Shown piece by piece: positions 50,822 to 59,902 of a stretch of 64,000 nucleotides of DNA. Source of the stretch: Helicobacter pylori_CU. Lineage in GTDB: Bacteria > Campylobacterota > Campylobacteria > Campylobacterales > Helicobacteraceae. Made by a program: the position numbers and the translations under genes. The notes below the pieces were generated by a model that did not search any database, was not told where the DNA came from, and saw only the letters and a list, made by a program, of their open reading frames with translations. Location of the stretch: contig NC_017733.1 of the NCBI RefSeq assembly GCF_000259235.1, positions 62,001 through 126,000 on the forward strand, read 5' to 3'. Positions within the stretch are counted from its first letter, which is position 1, and each line of letters starts with the position of its first letter.

Positions 50822-51460
50822 ATGCTAAACATGAACACACACACAAGAGGCATTGACAGCAATCTGATTCATTCGCTCCAAAGCATTTCATTATCCATGT
50901 TTAGAAAGGGTTTTTTTGGGCTTTATCAAGGCTCCATTTCGGCACGCATTGGCACCAATCAATTTGTGATCAATAAAAGAAACGCTGTTTTTGATCAATT
51001 GAATGAAAACACCTTACTGGTTTTGCATGACAAGATAGATTACCGCTGGAAAGAAGCGAGCCAGGATTCGCCCATTCATGCGAGCGTGTATAGGGAGTTT
51101 TTGGACGCTAAATTCATCGCTTACGCGCGCCCTCCTTATAGCCTAGCGTATTCCTTGCGCCACAACCGATTGCTCCCTAGAGATTATTTAGGGTATCGTT
51201 CTTTGGGCGAAGAAATTTCCATTTTTAACCCCAAAGACTATGACAGCTGGCAAGAAAGAGCGGATACAGAAATTTTACGCCAACTGCAAGAGAGCAAGAA
51301 ATATTTTGTTTTCATTAAGGGGTGTGGGATTTTTGCCTACCACAGAGAGCTTCCTAAACTCATGGAGATTTTTGATTTGATTGAAAACTCATGCAAGGTT
51401 TTACGATTGGGCGATTTAATGGATTATTGCTATAATGATGATCCACGATTGAGCGTGTAA
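50822..51460 (+). CDS. Class II aldolase/adducin-like protein
   Basis: A 212-residue protein from ATG 50822 (a TTG at 50801 and an ATG at 50831 are alternatives; none has a clear ribosome site). It has the class II aldolase/adducin layout: GLYQGSISARIG near residue 30, DSPIHASVYREFLDAKFIAYARPPYS, and FVFIKGCGIFAYHRELPKLMEIFDLIENS near the end. The His-x-His metal pair and the Gly-His before the final helix are not evident (His is replaced in GCGIF), so it may be non-catalytic, as in adducin-type members. HP0112 by position; function unknown. Confidence 0.7.
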   Translation: MLNMNTHTRGIDSNLIHSLQSISLSMFRKGFFGLYQGSISARIGTNQFVINKRNAVFDQLNENTLLVLHDKIDYRWKEASQDSPIHASVYREFLDAKFIAYARPPYSLAYSLRHNRLLPRDYLGYRSLGEEISIFNPKDYDSWQERADTEILRQLQESKKYFVFIKGCGIFAYHRELPKLMEIFDLIENSCKVLRLGDLMDYCYNDDPRLSV

Positions 51461-51480
51461 AAAGCTAAAAAGGATAAAAA

Positions 51481-51777
51481 GTGACCATCAACACCCATTA
51501 CACCCCTAATTTCACGCAGCTCCAAACCTTGAACAATATCAATAATGACGCAACCATAAAGGACAGGAATCAAGCAGAGCAGGATTTACAGCAAAGCAAT
51601 ATTCAAGATGGTTTCAGCCAAGACAATACGCAAAACGCCCCTGATTTTGACAGACTACAAGCTTTAAACGCTATCAATAACGACGGCGAGATTAAAGATA
51701 GATCCCAAGTTGAGAAAAACCTTGCTAGTGGCGAAAATATCCCTGAAATTTATTCCAGCCTAGACACATACGCTTAA
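51481..51777 (+). CDS. Small protein with an internal duplicated module
   Basis: A 98-residue polar protein starting at GTG 51481, 6 nt after AGGA. Two similar halves are visible: FTQLQTLNNINNDATIKDRN (residues 11-30) and FDRLQALNAINNDGEIKDRS (residues 59-78), each followed by Gln-x-Glu-x-x-Leu. The linker is Gln/Asn/Asp-rich. No signal peptide, membrane span or Cys. I recognise no family. It is 20 nt after the aldolase-like gene and probably co-transcribed; its end is 10 nt from the convergent Maf gene. Confidence 0.68.
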   Translation: MTINTHYTPNFTQLQTLNNINNDATIKDRNQAEQDLQQSNIQDGFSQDNTQNAPDFDRLQALNAINNDGEIKDRSQVEKNLASGENIPEIYSSLDTYA

Positions 51778-51786
51778 AAAGGGGTT

Positions 51787-53670
51787 TTACCATTCTTTTA
51801 AAGCCATTTTGATCGCTTCTATCACGCAATCCATCCCGCCCGCTAAACTAAAAAGCCAGTATTTGTGCGCGTAAATGTATTCTAATTGCTTAGCCCTTAA
51901 TCCGTCTTCATTACTCGTTTTTTTACACACGATTTCAGCGATATGCAATTCCTGGTGGAAAATGTAAGATTGTATCGCATCCATGAAATACGAATTGAAT
52001 TGTTTGTCGTCAAAAAGTTCTTTAATGTTGTCAATTTCAGCGCTCAAATTTTCTAATTCCTTAAAATCCAACTCTTCTAATTTTTTTTCTTCATGAAGCT
52101 TTTCCACTTTTTCTAAAAACTCTGCCACCTTTAAAAACACTCCTTCAACTTGCGTTTTTTTTTCATTGGCGTATTTGATGATCTCTTCGCATTTTTGCTT
52201 GGCGATCTTTAAATTTTTATCTTGCTCTGATCGGGTAGGATAAATAAGATTGATAGGAGGCTTTGGCTTGGATTTATCTATTTTTTCGCACACTTCTTTA
52301 AAGGGCATTTCTTTAGTCCCTTTAATCCTAGCCCCCCCTTCAGTAGCGTTAATGACTTCTAGTTTATAGGGCGTGTTAAAAATATCTTTTTCAAAAAATT
52401 CTAAGAAAAGTTTCCACACTAAAGTGGTTTCTACTTCCCCGTTACCCCCATATTTTTCTATAAAAATCTTGTCTTTATCCTTTTTAGGCTTAATCTCCCT
52501 ATCGCCATAAATCGCCCCACTAGCATGGCTGTTACCGCTTTGTGAAAAGCTCAAATCTTGCCCGATAAACACGCACCTTTTGAAACGAGAATGCACCACT
52601 AATTCATACGCCATGTTCGCTGCGCTCATGCCTATGCCCACATAGCCATACTGGTGCAAATCAAAAAGGTTAGTATAACCAAAGGGGCGGAAACTGAATT
52701 GCTTAACCCCTTTTTGAATCGCTTGAATCAATCGTTTATGCACAATGGAAGTCAAAGCAAAGATAACGCCTTCTTGAAAATCTAAGGGGGTTTCTTCGTA
52801 GAATTTCGCCGTTAAATCCACCCTTTCTAAAGACAGCACAATATCAGGCTTGATACCGGCTTTAGCCAAAATAGGGAAAGAAGCGTCTATGCAAAAAAGC
52901 GTCGCATAAGGAGCGATTTCTTTTAAAAGAGAGAGTTGCTTGTTCAAACTAGGCCCGGTTGAAACAATAATCGCAGTGTCTCTGTTTTTTAAAGCGTTCA
53001 CAAAATCCACTAAACTAGGGCTTTTGATGACTTCAGGCAAATTAGCGGCATGCTGTTTGATGCCTATGAGCGCGTCTTTGGCGTCATTGCCCACGCTAAT
53101 AGCGCCATGCTCTAAAGCGCGCGTGAAATGCTGGTTGATTCCTATCATTTGACTAGAGTATCGTTCATAATAAGCGTTAAAAAGTTTTAAATCATACATT
53201 CTTGCGTATAAACGAGACTTTTTATCCATATCAAACAATGAAGCAATCATGTTGTAATTGCAAAAACTTGCATGCAATAAAATCAAACGATTTTCTAAAA
53301 TCTCAGTGGAAAAATCCAAAAGATTCAGCACAATGAAAATAATTTCTATTTCAGGCTCAATGACCACCAAGCGTTTTAAATTGCCATTACCTAAAAGCAA
53401 GCGATAAAACACCCCATTACCCAAACCAAAATAATACAAATAAGGATAAAGCATGTGAATTTCGCTATTTTTATACTGCTCTAAGCTTGAATCTAGCGGG
53501 CTTTTTTCAAATAAGGGCGTGTTTGTTTCTTTATCTAAGAGGTTGAAATTCGCGCTATCATTCCCTAAAAACACTTCGTATTTTTTGTTTTCTTTAATGG
53601 CTTTGAGCTTTGCGAACAAAAGAGGGTCTTTTTTGAAAAGAGCTTGTAAGTTTTTTTGATAAATATCCAT
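51787..53670 (-). CDS. Motility-associated factor (Maf, DUF115) glycosyltransferase
   Basis: A 627-residue protein of the Maf family, which attaches nonulosonic acids such as pseudaminic acid to flagellins. The N-terminal region has YPYLYYFGLGNGVFYRLLL and the MAF_flag10 domain follows: GNDAKDALIGIKQHAANLPE, TAIIVSTGPSLNKQLSLLKE (the nucleotide-binding strand), DIVLSLERVD, and VFIGQDLSFSQSGNSHASG. The C-terminal 150 residues are helical and Lys/Glu-rich. It is directly downstream of flaB (HP0114 by position), consistent with a role on flagellin. Confidence 0.88.
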   Translation of the reverse strand: MDIYQKNLQALFKKDPLLFAKLKAIKENKKYEVFLGNDSANFNLLDKETNTPLFEKSPLDSSLEQYKNSEIHMLYPYLYYFGLGNGVFYRLLLGNGNLKRLVVIEPEIEIIFIVLNLLDFSTEILENRLILLHASFCNYNMIASLFDMDKKSRLYARMYDLKLFNAYYERYSSQMIGINQHFTRALEHGAISVGNDAKDALIGIKQHAANLPEVIKSPSLVDFVNALKNRDTAIIVSTGPSLNKQLSLLKEIAPYATLFCIDASFPILAKAGIKPDIVLSLERVDLTAKFYEETPLDFQEGVIFALTSIVHKRLIQAIQKGVKQFSFRPFGYTNLFDLHQYGYVGIGMSAANMAYELVVHSRFKRCVFIGQDLSFSQSGNSHASGAIYGDREIKPKKDKDKIFIEKYGGNGEVETTLVWKLFLEFFEKDIFNTPYKLEVINATEGGARIKGTKEMPFKEVCEKIDKSKPKPPINLIYPTRSEQDKNLKIAKQKCEEIIKYANEKKTQVEGVFLKVAEFLEKVEKLHEEKKLEELDFKELENLSAEIDNIKELFDDKQFNSYFMDAIQSYIFHQELHIAEIVCKKTSNEDGLRAKQLEYIYAHKYWLFSLAGGMDCVIEAIKMALKEW

Positions 53671-53696
53671 TATTTTAACTTATAAAAATAACTTAT

Positions 53697-53729
53697 AAAA
53701 AGGGCTACGCCCCCTTAAATTAAGGGCTG
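53697..53729 (-). terminator. flaB terminator
   Basis: Two stems follow the flaB stop: CCCTTAA/TTAAGGG, then GGGC-GTA-GCCC with a T5 run. The second is a plausible Rho-independent terminator before the Maf gene. Confidence 0.6.
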
Positions 53730-55274
53730 TTATTGTAAAAGCCTTAAGACGTTTTGTTGCACCGCATTCGCTTGCGCCATAGCAAAACTCCCGCTTTGCG
53801 CCAAAATATTGTATTTAGAAAAGTTCGCGCTCTCTTCAGCAAAATCCACGTCTCTGATCTGAGATTCAGCCGCTTTAACATTCACTTGGGTTACAGAAAT
53901 ATTATTAATGGTTGTAACCAATTCCATTTGTACCGAACCCATATCTGAGCGGATCTTGTCTAATTGCGTGCGCGCTGAATCTGCCATATCCATCACAATC
54001 ATCGCCCCTTTAAGGCTTGTTACCCCAGCCCCTATACCTTGAGAATTGGTCTCCGCTTGCGCGCCATTAGCGTTCGCTCCAGCTGCTGAAGCCACATTCG
54101 CATCAAAAATGCCCCTAACCGCCCTCAAATTCACGGTGTATTCTGCCACCCCTTGAGCGGAATGAAAGCCCACATGGCTAAAATTCACACCGCTCACAAT
54201 GATGTCTCTAGCGTCGGTTCTAGTCAAGGTTAAGCGCCCAATAACCGCATGCTGTGTCCCAGAAATCCCTGCAAAATTCCCTCCCCCAAAAACCTGACCG
54301 CTCGCGCTCGCTGCATGCACTGAAATCGCGCGCCCGTCAATGGAGTGCAAATTAATGCGCCCTTGAATATCCAAGCTCGCTTCCACGCCGGTCCTGTCTT
54401 TGACGGAGTTGATCGCATTAGTCAACCTCCCATCAGCGTCGTTTTTATGCACATCATTCACGGTCCCAATTTCTACGCCATTAATGGTGAGTTCTCTCAC
54501 GGTTCCTGATTGCACGGGAGTGCCGCCGGTAGCCATGACATTATAAGACGCCCTAACGCCTAAGGTGTTAGAAAAACGATTGATGATTTCGCTTAACGCT
54601 CCAATCCCAGTGCCAGCGCTTGTAGAAATGCGCACGGTTTCAATCTTATAATCATTCACGCCATTGACTTGTTTGAAATTCAATCCCACTTCAGTCAAGT
54701 TTTGCGCCGCTGCGCTAGCGAGCATGCCTGCACCGCTAAAAGAAGAGGTTTCCATGCGCACATGCCCAATTTTATCTGAGCTTGTTGAGCCAATAGACGC
54801 TTTAACCGTGGTGTTAGAATACGCGCCAATTTGAAATTCTTTGTTAGAAAAACTTCCTGAAAGCATTTGTTGGCCGTTAAAGCTTGTGGTGTTAGCGATA
54901 TTGTCTAGTTCTTCTAACAACCTTTGAATATCGCTTTGGAGTGCTCTTCGGCTTTCTAAAGTTTGCCCATCTTGAGCGGCTTGAACGGCTTTGGTTTTAA
55001 TGGTGTCTAAGATTTTGATTTGCTCATCCATCGCTTTATCTGCGGTTTGAACCATACCAATAGCGTCATTAGCGTTGCGGATCGCTTGACCCAAATTCGC
55101 GCTTTGACTCCTTAAGCTATCAGCGATCGCCATCCCACTAGAATCATCAGCGGCTTTATTGATCCTAAGCCCTGAGCTTAACTTTTCAAGCGAGCTTGAA
55201 AGGTCTCTGTTGTTTTGAACCCCTACCGCATGAGAAGTTAAAGCGGCGATATTGGTATTTATCCTAAAACTCAT
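53730..55274 (-). CDS. flaB: Flagellin B
   Basis: The minor flagellin of the hook-proximal filament. The 514-residue protein has conserved helical ends (FRINTNIAALTSHAVGVQNN, SLEKLSSGLRINKAADDSSG; C-terminal ESQIRDVDFAEESANFSKYN and QANAVQQNVLRLLQ) that pack in the filament core, around a variable surface domain (residues 180-400). Like FlaA of H. pylori it lacks a TLR5-recognised sequence by literature. A sigma-54 promoter lies upstream, and the Maf gene lies downstream. Confidence 0.98.
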   Translation of the reverse strand: MSFRINTNIAALTSHAVGVQNNRDLSSSLEKLSSGLRINKAADDSSGMAIADSLRSQSANLGQAIRNANDAIGMVQTADKAMDEQIKILDTIKTKAVQAAQDGQTLESRRALQSDIQRLLEELDNIANTTSFNGQQMLSGSFSNKEFQIGAYSNTTVKASIGSTSSDKIGHVRMETSSFSGAGMLASAAAQNLTEVGLNFKQVNGVNDYKIETVRISTSAGTGIGALSEIINRFSNTLGVRASYNVMATGGTPVQSGTVRELTINGVEIGTVNDVHKNDADGRLTNAINSVKDRTGVEASLDIQGRINLHSIDGRAISVHAASASGQVFGGGNFAGISGTQHAVIGRLTLTRTDARDIIVSGVNFSHVGFHSAQGVAEYTVNLRAVRGIFDANVASAAGANANGAQAETNSQGIGAGVTSLKGAMIVMDMADSARTQLDKIRSDMGSVQMELVTTINNISVTQVNVKAAESQIRDVDFAEESANFSKYNILAQSGSFAMAQANAVQQNVLRLLQ

Positions 55275-55309
55275 GTTTGCATCCTTTGCATAGATATTTG
55301 CTGTTAGTC

Positions 55310-55327
55310 AAGCAAAGGGTGTTCCAA
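55310..55327 (-). promoter_or_regulatory. Sigma-54 promoter of flaB
   Basis: TTGGAAC-N5-TTGCTT on the minus strand, about 40 nt before the flaB ATG, matches the RpoN -24/-12 consensus (TTGGCAC-N5-TTGCTT) with one change. flaB is a known RpoN/FlgR class II gene. Confidence 0.88.
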
Positions 55328-55440
55328 CTCTTTGATTTTTAGCGCTGTTATAGAATTTTATGGTTTAATGAATCGTTTAGTCAAAATTCTGTGCTACAAT
55401 CATTCATTAATAGGTATAAACATTTCATTAAAGGCGTTCC

Positions 55441-57651
55441 ATGAAGCACCTTATTATTGTAGAATCCCCAGCAAAAGCCAAAACCATTAAAAATTTTTTG
55501 GATAAAAATTATGAAGTCATCGCCTCTAAAGGGCATGTTAGGGATTTATCCAAATTCGCTTTAGGCATTAAGATTGATGAAACAGGCTTTACCCCTAATT
55601 ATGTCGTGGATAAAGACCATAAAGAGCTTGTCAAACAGATCATAGAGCTTTCTAAAAAGGCATCTACCACCTACATCGCTACCGATGAAGACCGAGAAGG
55701 GGAAGCGATAGGCTATCATGTGGCATGCTTGATTGGGGGGAAATTGGAGAGCTATCCTAGGATTGTTTTTCATGAGATCACGCAAAATGCGATTTTAAAC
55801 GCTCTAAAAACCCCACGACAAATTGACATGTCTAAGGTCAACGCCCAACAAGCCAGGCGTTTTTTAGATCGGATCGTGGGCTTTAAATTAAGCTCGTTGA
55901 TTTCATCAAAAATCACTAAAGGTTTGAGCGCTGGGCGGGTGCAAAGTGCGGCCTTAAAGCTTGTGGTTGATAAAGAAAGGGAAATCAAAGCCTTTAAGCC
56001 TTTAACCTACTTCACGCTAGACGCTTTGTTTGAGCCGCATTTAGAAGCGCAACTCATCAGCTATAAGGGCAACAAACTCAAAGCCCAAGAACTCATTGAT
56101 GAAAAAAAAGCCCAAGAAATTAAAAACGAATTAGAAAAAGAAAGCTACACTATCTCTAGTATCGTTAAAAAATCTAAAAAATCCCCCACACCGCCCCCTT
56201 TCATGACTTCTACTTTACAGCAAAGCGCTTCCAGTCTTTTAGGTTTTTCGCCCACAAAAACCATGAGTATCGCTCAAAAATTGTATGAAGGCGTAGCCAC
56301 CCCGCAAGGCGTTATGGGCGTGATCACTTACATGAGGACCGATAGCTTGAATATCGCTAAAGAGGCTTTAGAAGAAGCGAGGAATAAGATTTTAAAAGAC
56401 TATGGCAAAGACTACTTGCCCCCTAAAGCCAAAGTCTATTCCAGCAAGAATAAAAACGCCCAAGAAGCCCATGAAGCGATCAGACCCACTTCTATTGTTT
56501 TAGAGCCAAACGCTTTAAAAGACTACCTTAAGCCTGAAGAATTAAAGCTCTATACCTTAATTTACAAACGCTTTTTAGCTTCTCAAATGCAAGACGCTCT
56601 TTTTGAAAGCCAAAGCGTGGTTGTGGCTTGCGAAAAAGGCGAGTTTAAAGCGAGTGGGAGAAAGCTCCTTTTTGATGGCTATTATAAAATTTTAGGCAAT
56701 GACGATAAGGACAAATTGCTCCCCAATTTGAAAGAAAATGATCCCATTAAATTAGAAAAACTAGAGAGCAACGCTCATGTTACAGAGCCTCCAGCGCGCT
56801 ATTCAGAAGCGAGTTTGATTAAAGCTTTAGAAAGTTTAGGCATAGGCAGGCCCAGCACCTACGCCCCAACGATTTCTCTTTTACAAAACAGAGACTACAT
56901 CAAGGTAGAAAAAAAGCAGATCAGCGCTTTAGAGAGCGCTTTTAAAGTGATAGAAATTTTAGAAAAGCATTTTGAAGAAATCGTGGATTCCAAATTCAGC
57001 GCTTCTTTAGAAGAAGAGCTTGATAATATCGCTCAAAATAAAGCTGACTACCAGCAAGTCTTAAAGGACTTTTACTACCCTTTTATGGATAAAATTGAAG
57101 TCGGGAAAAAGAATATCATCTCTCAAAAAGTGCATGAAAAAACCGGCCAATCATGCCCTAAATGCGGGGGGGAATTAGTCAAAAAGAATAGCCGTTATGG
57201 GGAGTTTATCGCATGCAACAATTACCCTAAATGCAAATACATCAAACAAACTGAAACCGCTAATAATGAAGCCACGCAAGAATTGTGCGAAAAATGCGGA
57301 GGGGAAATGGTGCAAAAATTCAGCAGAAACGGGGCGTTTTTAGCTTGTAACAACTACCCTGAATGCAAAAACACCAAATCGTTAAAAAACACCCCTAACG
57401 CAAAAGAAACAATAGAAGGCGTGAAATGCCCAGAATGCGGGGGGGATATTGCCTTAAAAAGGAGCAGGAAAGGCTCGTTTTATGGCTGCAACAATTACCC
57501 TAAATGCAATTTTTTATCCAACCATAAGCCCATCAACAAGCGTTGCGAGAAATGCCATTATTTAATGAGTGAAAGAATCTATCGCAAAAAAAAGGCGCAT
57601 GAATGCATTAAATGTAAAGAACGCGTGTTTTTAGAGGAAGATAATGGCTAA
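55441..57651 (+). CDS. topA: DNA topoisomerase I
   Basis: A type IA topoisomerase that relaxes negative supercoils. The 736-residue protein has the Toprim start LIIVESPAKAKTIKNFLDK, the acidic triad TDEDREGEAIGYH, the catalytic Tyr in GVITYMRTDSLNI near residue 300, and EAHEAIRPTS. The C-terminus carries four zinc-ribbon repeats of the form CPxCGGxLxxK...CNNYPKC (about residues 573-730). The stop overlaps the next gene's ATG by 8 nt. Confidence 0.97.
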   Translation: MKHLIIVESPAKAKTIKNFLDKNYEVIASKGHVRDLSKFALGIKIDETGFTPNYVVDKDHKELVKQIIELSKKASTTYIATDEDREGEAIGYHVACLIGGKLESYPRIVFHEITQNAILNALKTPRQIDMSKVNAQQARRFLDRIVGFKLSSLISSKITKGLSAGRVQSAALKLVVDKEREIKAFKPLTYFTLDALFEPHLEAQLISYKGNKLKAQELIDEKKAQEIKNELEKESYTISSIVKKSKKSPTPPPFMTSTLQQSASSLLGFSPTKTMSIAQKLYEGVATPQGVMGVITYMRTDSLNIAKEALEEARNKILKDYGKDYLPPKAKVYSSKNKNAQEAHEAIRPTSIVLEPNALKDYLKPEELKLYTLIYKRFLASQMQDALFESQSVVVACEKGEFKASGRKLLFDGYYKILGNDDKDKLLPNLKENDPIKLEKLESNAHVTEPPARYSEASLIKALESLGIGRPSTYAPTISLLQNRDYIKVEKKQISALESAFKVIEILEKHFEEIVDSKFSASLEEELDNIAQNKADYQQVLKDFYYPFMDKIEVGKKNIISQKVHEKTGQSCPKCGGELVKKNSRYGEFIACNNYPKCKYIKQTETANNEATQELCEKCGGEMVQKFSRNGAFLACNNYPECKNTKSLKNTPNAKETIEGVKCPECGGDIALKRSRKGSFYGCNNYPKCNFLSNHKPINKRCEKCHYLMSERIYRKKKAHECIKCKERVFLEEDNG

Positions 57652-58570
57652 AGAAAATCCGCCTGTCGTTTTTGGGCCTGTTTTATCCAGGCGTTTTGGG
57701 AAGTCTTTGGGCGTGGATCTATCGCCCTCTAAAAAACAATGCAATTACAATTGCATTTATTGCGAGTTGGGTAAAGCCAAGCCCATTGAGCACATGGAAG
57801 AAGTGATCAAAGTGGAAACCTTGATTAACGCTATTCAAAACGCCCTAAACAACCTCACCACCCCCATTGATGTTTTAACCATTACCGCTAATGGCGAACC
57901 CACTCTATACCCTCATTTATTAGAGCTTATCCAAAGCATCAAGCCTTTTTTAAAGGGTGTTAAAACTTTGATTTTAAGCAATGGCTCACTCTTTTATGAG
58001 CCAAAAGTCCAACAAGCCTTGAAGGAATTTGACATCGTTAAATTTTCTTTAGACGCTATTGATTTGAAAGCCTTTGAAAGGGTGGATAAGCCCTATTCTA
58101 AAGACATTAACAAGATTTTAGAGGGGATTTCGCGCTTTTCTCAAATCTATCAGGGGCAACTGGTGGCTGAAGTGCTGTTAATCAAGGGCGTGAATGATAG
58201 CGCGAATAATTTAAAACTCATCGCCGCCTTTTTAAAACAAATCAATACCGCCAGAGTGGATTTAAGCACCATAGACAGGCCCTCAAGCTTTAAAGCCCCT
58301 AAATTAAGCGAAGATGAATTATTAAAATGCTCTTTGTTTTTTGAAGGGCTTTGCGTGAGTTTGCCTAAACGATCCATTACTCAAGCTAAAAAATTGGTTT
58401 CTTGCGGTATAGATGAGTTGCTCGCTTTAATTTCCAGGCGCCCTTTAAGCGTAGAAGAAGCCCCCCTAATCTTAGAGCCTAGCACTTTTAAGCATTTAGA
58501 AACTTTATTAAACCATAAGCAAATCATGATTAAACAAGTCGGCTCTTTGGAGTTTTATTGCACGTTTTAA
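57644..58570 (+). CDS. Radical SAM protein
   Basis: A 308-residue radical SAM enzyme. NYNCIYCELG near residue 35 gives the Cys-x3-Cys-x2-Cys 4Fe-4S motif, with ITANGEPTLYPHL as the SAM-contact strand and VAEVLLIKGVND as a later strand. It is coupled to topA by an 8-nt overlap. The family resembles the MoaA/NifB-like small 'wybutosine-synthesis-like' group, but I cannot name the substrate; HP0117 by position. Confidence 0.82.
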   Translation: MAKENPPVVFGPVLSRRFGKSLGVDLSPSKKQCNYNCIYCELGKAKPIEHMEEVIKVETLINAIQNALNNLTTPIDVLTITANGEPTLYPHLLELIQSIKPFLKGVKTLILSNGSLFYEPKVQQALKEFDIVKFSLDAIDLKAFERVDKPYSKDINKILEGISRFSQIYQGQLVAEVLLIKGVNDSANNLKLIAAFLKQINTARVDLSTIDRPSSFKAPKLSEDELLKCSLFFEGLCVSLPKRSITQAKKLVSCGIDELLALISRRPLSVEEAPLILEPSTFKHLETLLNHKQIMIKQVGSLEFYCTF

Positions 58571-58714
58571 CCTCCATTTCTAGCCTGTAGTTTTACCTTA
58601 CTTTAGGGATAGCTCAAGCCTTTAGATAAGGATCTCTTTTGCCAAATAACGCCACAATACCATAAAAATAACCTCAAAAGCCGACAGATAATTAAAAACT
58701 TAATGTTTTAATCC

Positions 58715-59806
58715 CTACATCCCTTTACTATAACCATAACCCGCTTTTTCTACTTTTTTCTCGGTATTAGCAACTACTTTTATTTCTTTACTAACATCAG
58801 CAAATATTTTTTGAACGAGTAAAAGGCTTTGAGAGGTTGGAAGGTGGGCTTGTGGGTCTGGTTTTAAATTTCTCATTTCAAGCATTTTAGCTTGAGCTTT
58901 AGAGCGTATTTTTAGATTTTCTTTTTGCCATTCTTCTGTAGCGTTAAAATCTCTAGGATCTAGTTCTAAATAAGCGATAGAACTTGGTTTATAAAAATCC
59001 ACTTGTTTAGCGATAGCTTTTTGTGAATAGGGCAGAGATTCTAGCTCTTTTTGCAAATAAGCTATAAGCTCTTGCGCTTTTGATCCTCTTTGAGAGCGGG
59101 GTTGTTTAGAGTTTGGGAGGTGTTTTGGCTGGATAGGGATTTGATTGGTTTTTGTGGGTTTAGGGGTTTTGCATTCAGCTTCTACTTCTATACCAATACC
59201 AGCCTTAATTCCTCCTTTTTTAATAAAGAATTGGCCATGATTTTCTTGGCAATTTTGTTCTGCGTATTTAATGAAATCTTTCTGTGTATTAATTGTCTTT
59301 TGTTTTTCTTGTTCTGTCTTTTGTTTTTCTTGTTCTGTCTTTTGTTTTTCTTGTTCTGTCTTTTGTTTTTCTTGTTCTGTCTTTTGTTTTTCTTGTTCTG
59401 TCTTCTGTTGTTCTTGTTCTAACTCTATTTGTTTATCAATATCACCAACGCTACAAGCGGCTAATAATAAACTTGTCGCTATTGTTAATCCTGAATATTT
59501 CCACCAATTGATTTGATTTTCTTTTTCAGCTTGTTTGGATTTATCCTGGACTTTATCGTCTAATTCTTTCGCTTTCTTGCATGCAACATGGGTCAATACT
59601 ACTAATGCCGCATTGCTTTTCTTGGGATGTCTTTTTACAAGTTCTCTAACTCTCTTTGCGATCTTTGTAAAAAACCCACCAATTGATCTGATTATATTTG
59701 TAATGGCGCTCGCTTGTTTAAAATGAGTCTCTTTATTTGCCTTTGTGTCAGCTGTCTCTGTGTTTTTGCCAACTTTATTTGTTTTTCCTGTTTTTATTGA
59801 TTCCAT
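58715..59806 (-). CDS. DUF874 family protein with tandem EQEKQKT repeats
   Basis: A 363-residue H. pylori-specific protein of the DUF874 family (HP0118 by position). ATG 59806, behind AAGG, is chosen over the longer frame to 59836. Residues 1-95 are basic and polar. A hydrophobic segment WWKYSGLTIATSLLLAACSV has a lipobox-like LAAC but lies about 100 residues in, so it is more likely a membrane span. Next come six 7-residue units (EQEQQKT once, EQEKQKT five times), a coiled coil by composition, then a C-terminal domain with a Cys pair. Function is unknown. The gap 58571-58714 shows nothing I can support. Confidence 0.75.
   Translation of the reverse strand: MESIKTGKTNKVGKNTETADTKANKETHFKQASAITNIIRSIGGFFTKIAKRVRELVKRHPKKSNAALVVLTHVACKKAKELDDKVQDKSKQAEKENQINWWKYSGLTIATSLLLAACSVGDIDKQIELEQEQQKTEQEKQKTEQEKQKTEQEKQKTEQEKQKTEQEKQKTINTQKDFIKYAEQNCQENHGQFFIKKGGIKAGIGIEVEAECKTPKPTKTNQIPIQPKHLPNSKQPRSQRGSKAQELIAYLQKELESLPYSQKAIAKQVDFYKPSSIAYLELDPRDFNATEEWQKENLKIRSKAQAKMLEMRNLKPDPQAHLPTSQSLLLVQKIFADVSKEIKVVANTEKKVEKAGYGYSKGM
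59294..59419. repeat. 21-bp coding tandem repeat (six units)
   Basis: Five perfect 21-bp units and one variant, plus-strand phase TGTCTTTTGTTTTTCTTGTTC, encode the heptad-length EQEKQKT repeat of the DUF874 protein. Changes in copy number would be in frame, so length can vary without a frameshift. Confidence 0.93.
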
Positions 59807-59902
59807 TACCAACCTTTTTTCAAAAAACAATCCCACTTTTCAAAATTATACCATGGAAACTAATACGAAAAACCCACTCAAGTTAGATCAACCCATTTAT
59901 TA

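Noticed and set aside
59294..59419. Possible CRISPR array
   Set aside because: The 21-bp units are directly adjacent with no spacers and encode a protein repeat in frame.
59271..59516. Three plus-strand frames rich in Phe/Leu/Cys repeats
   Set aside because: They are the reverse reading of the 21-bp repeat in the DUF874 gene; the composition is a by-product of the repeat.
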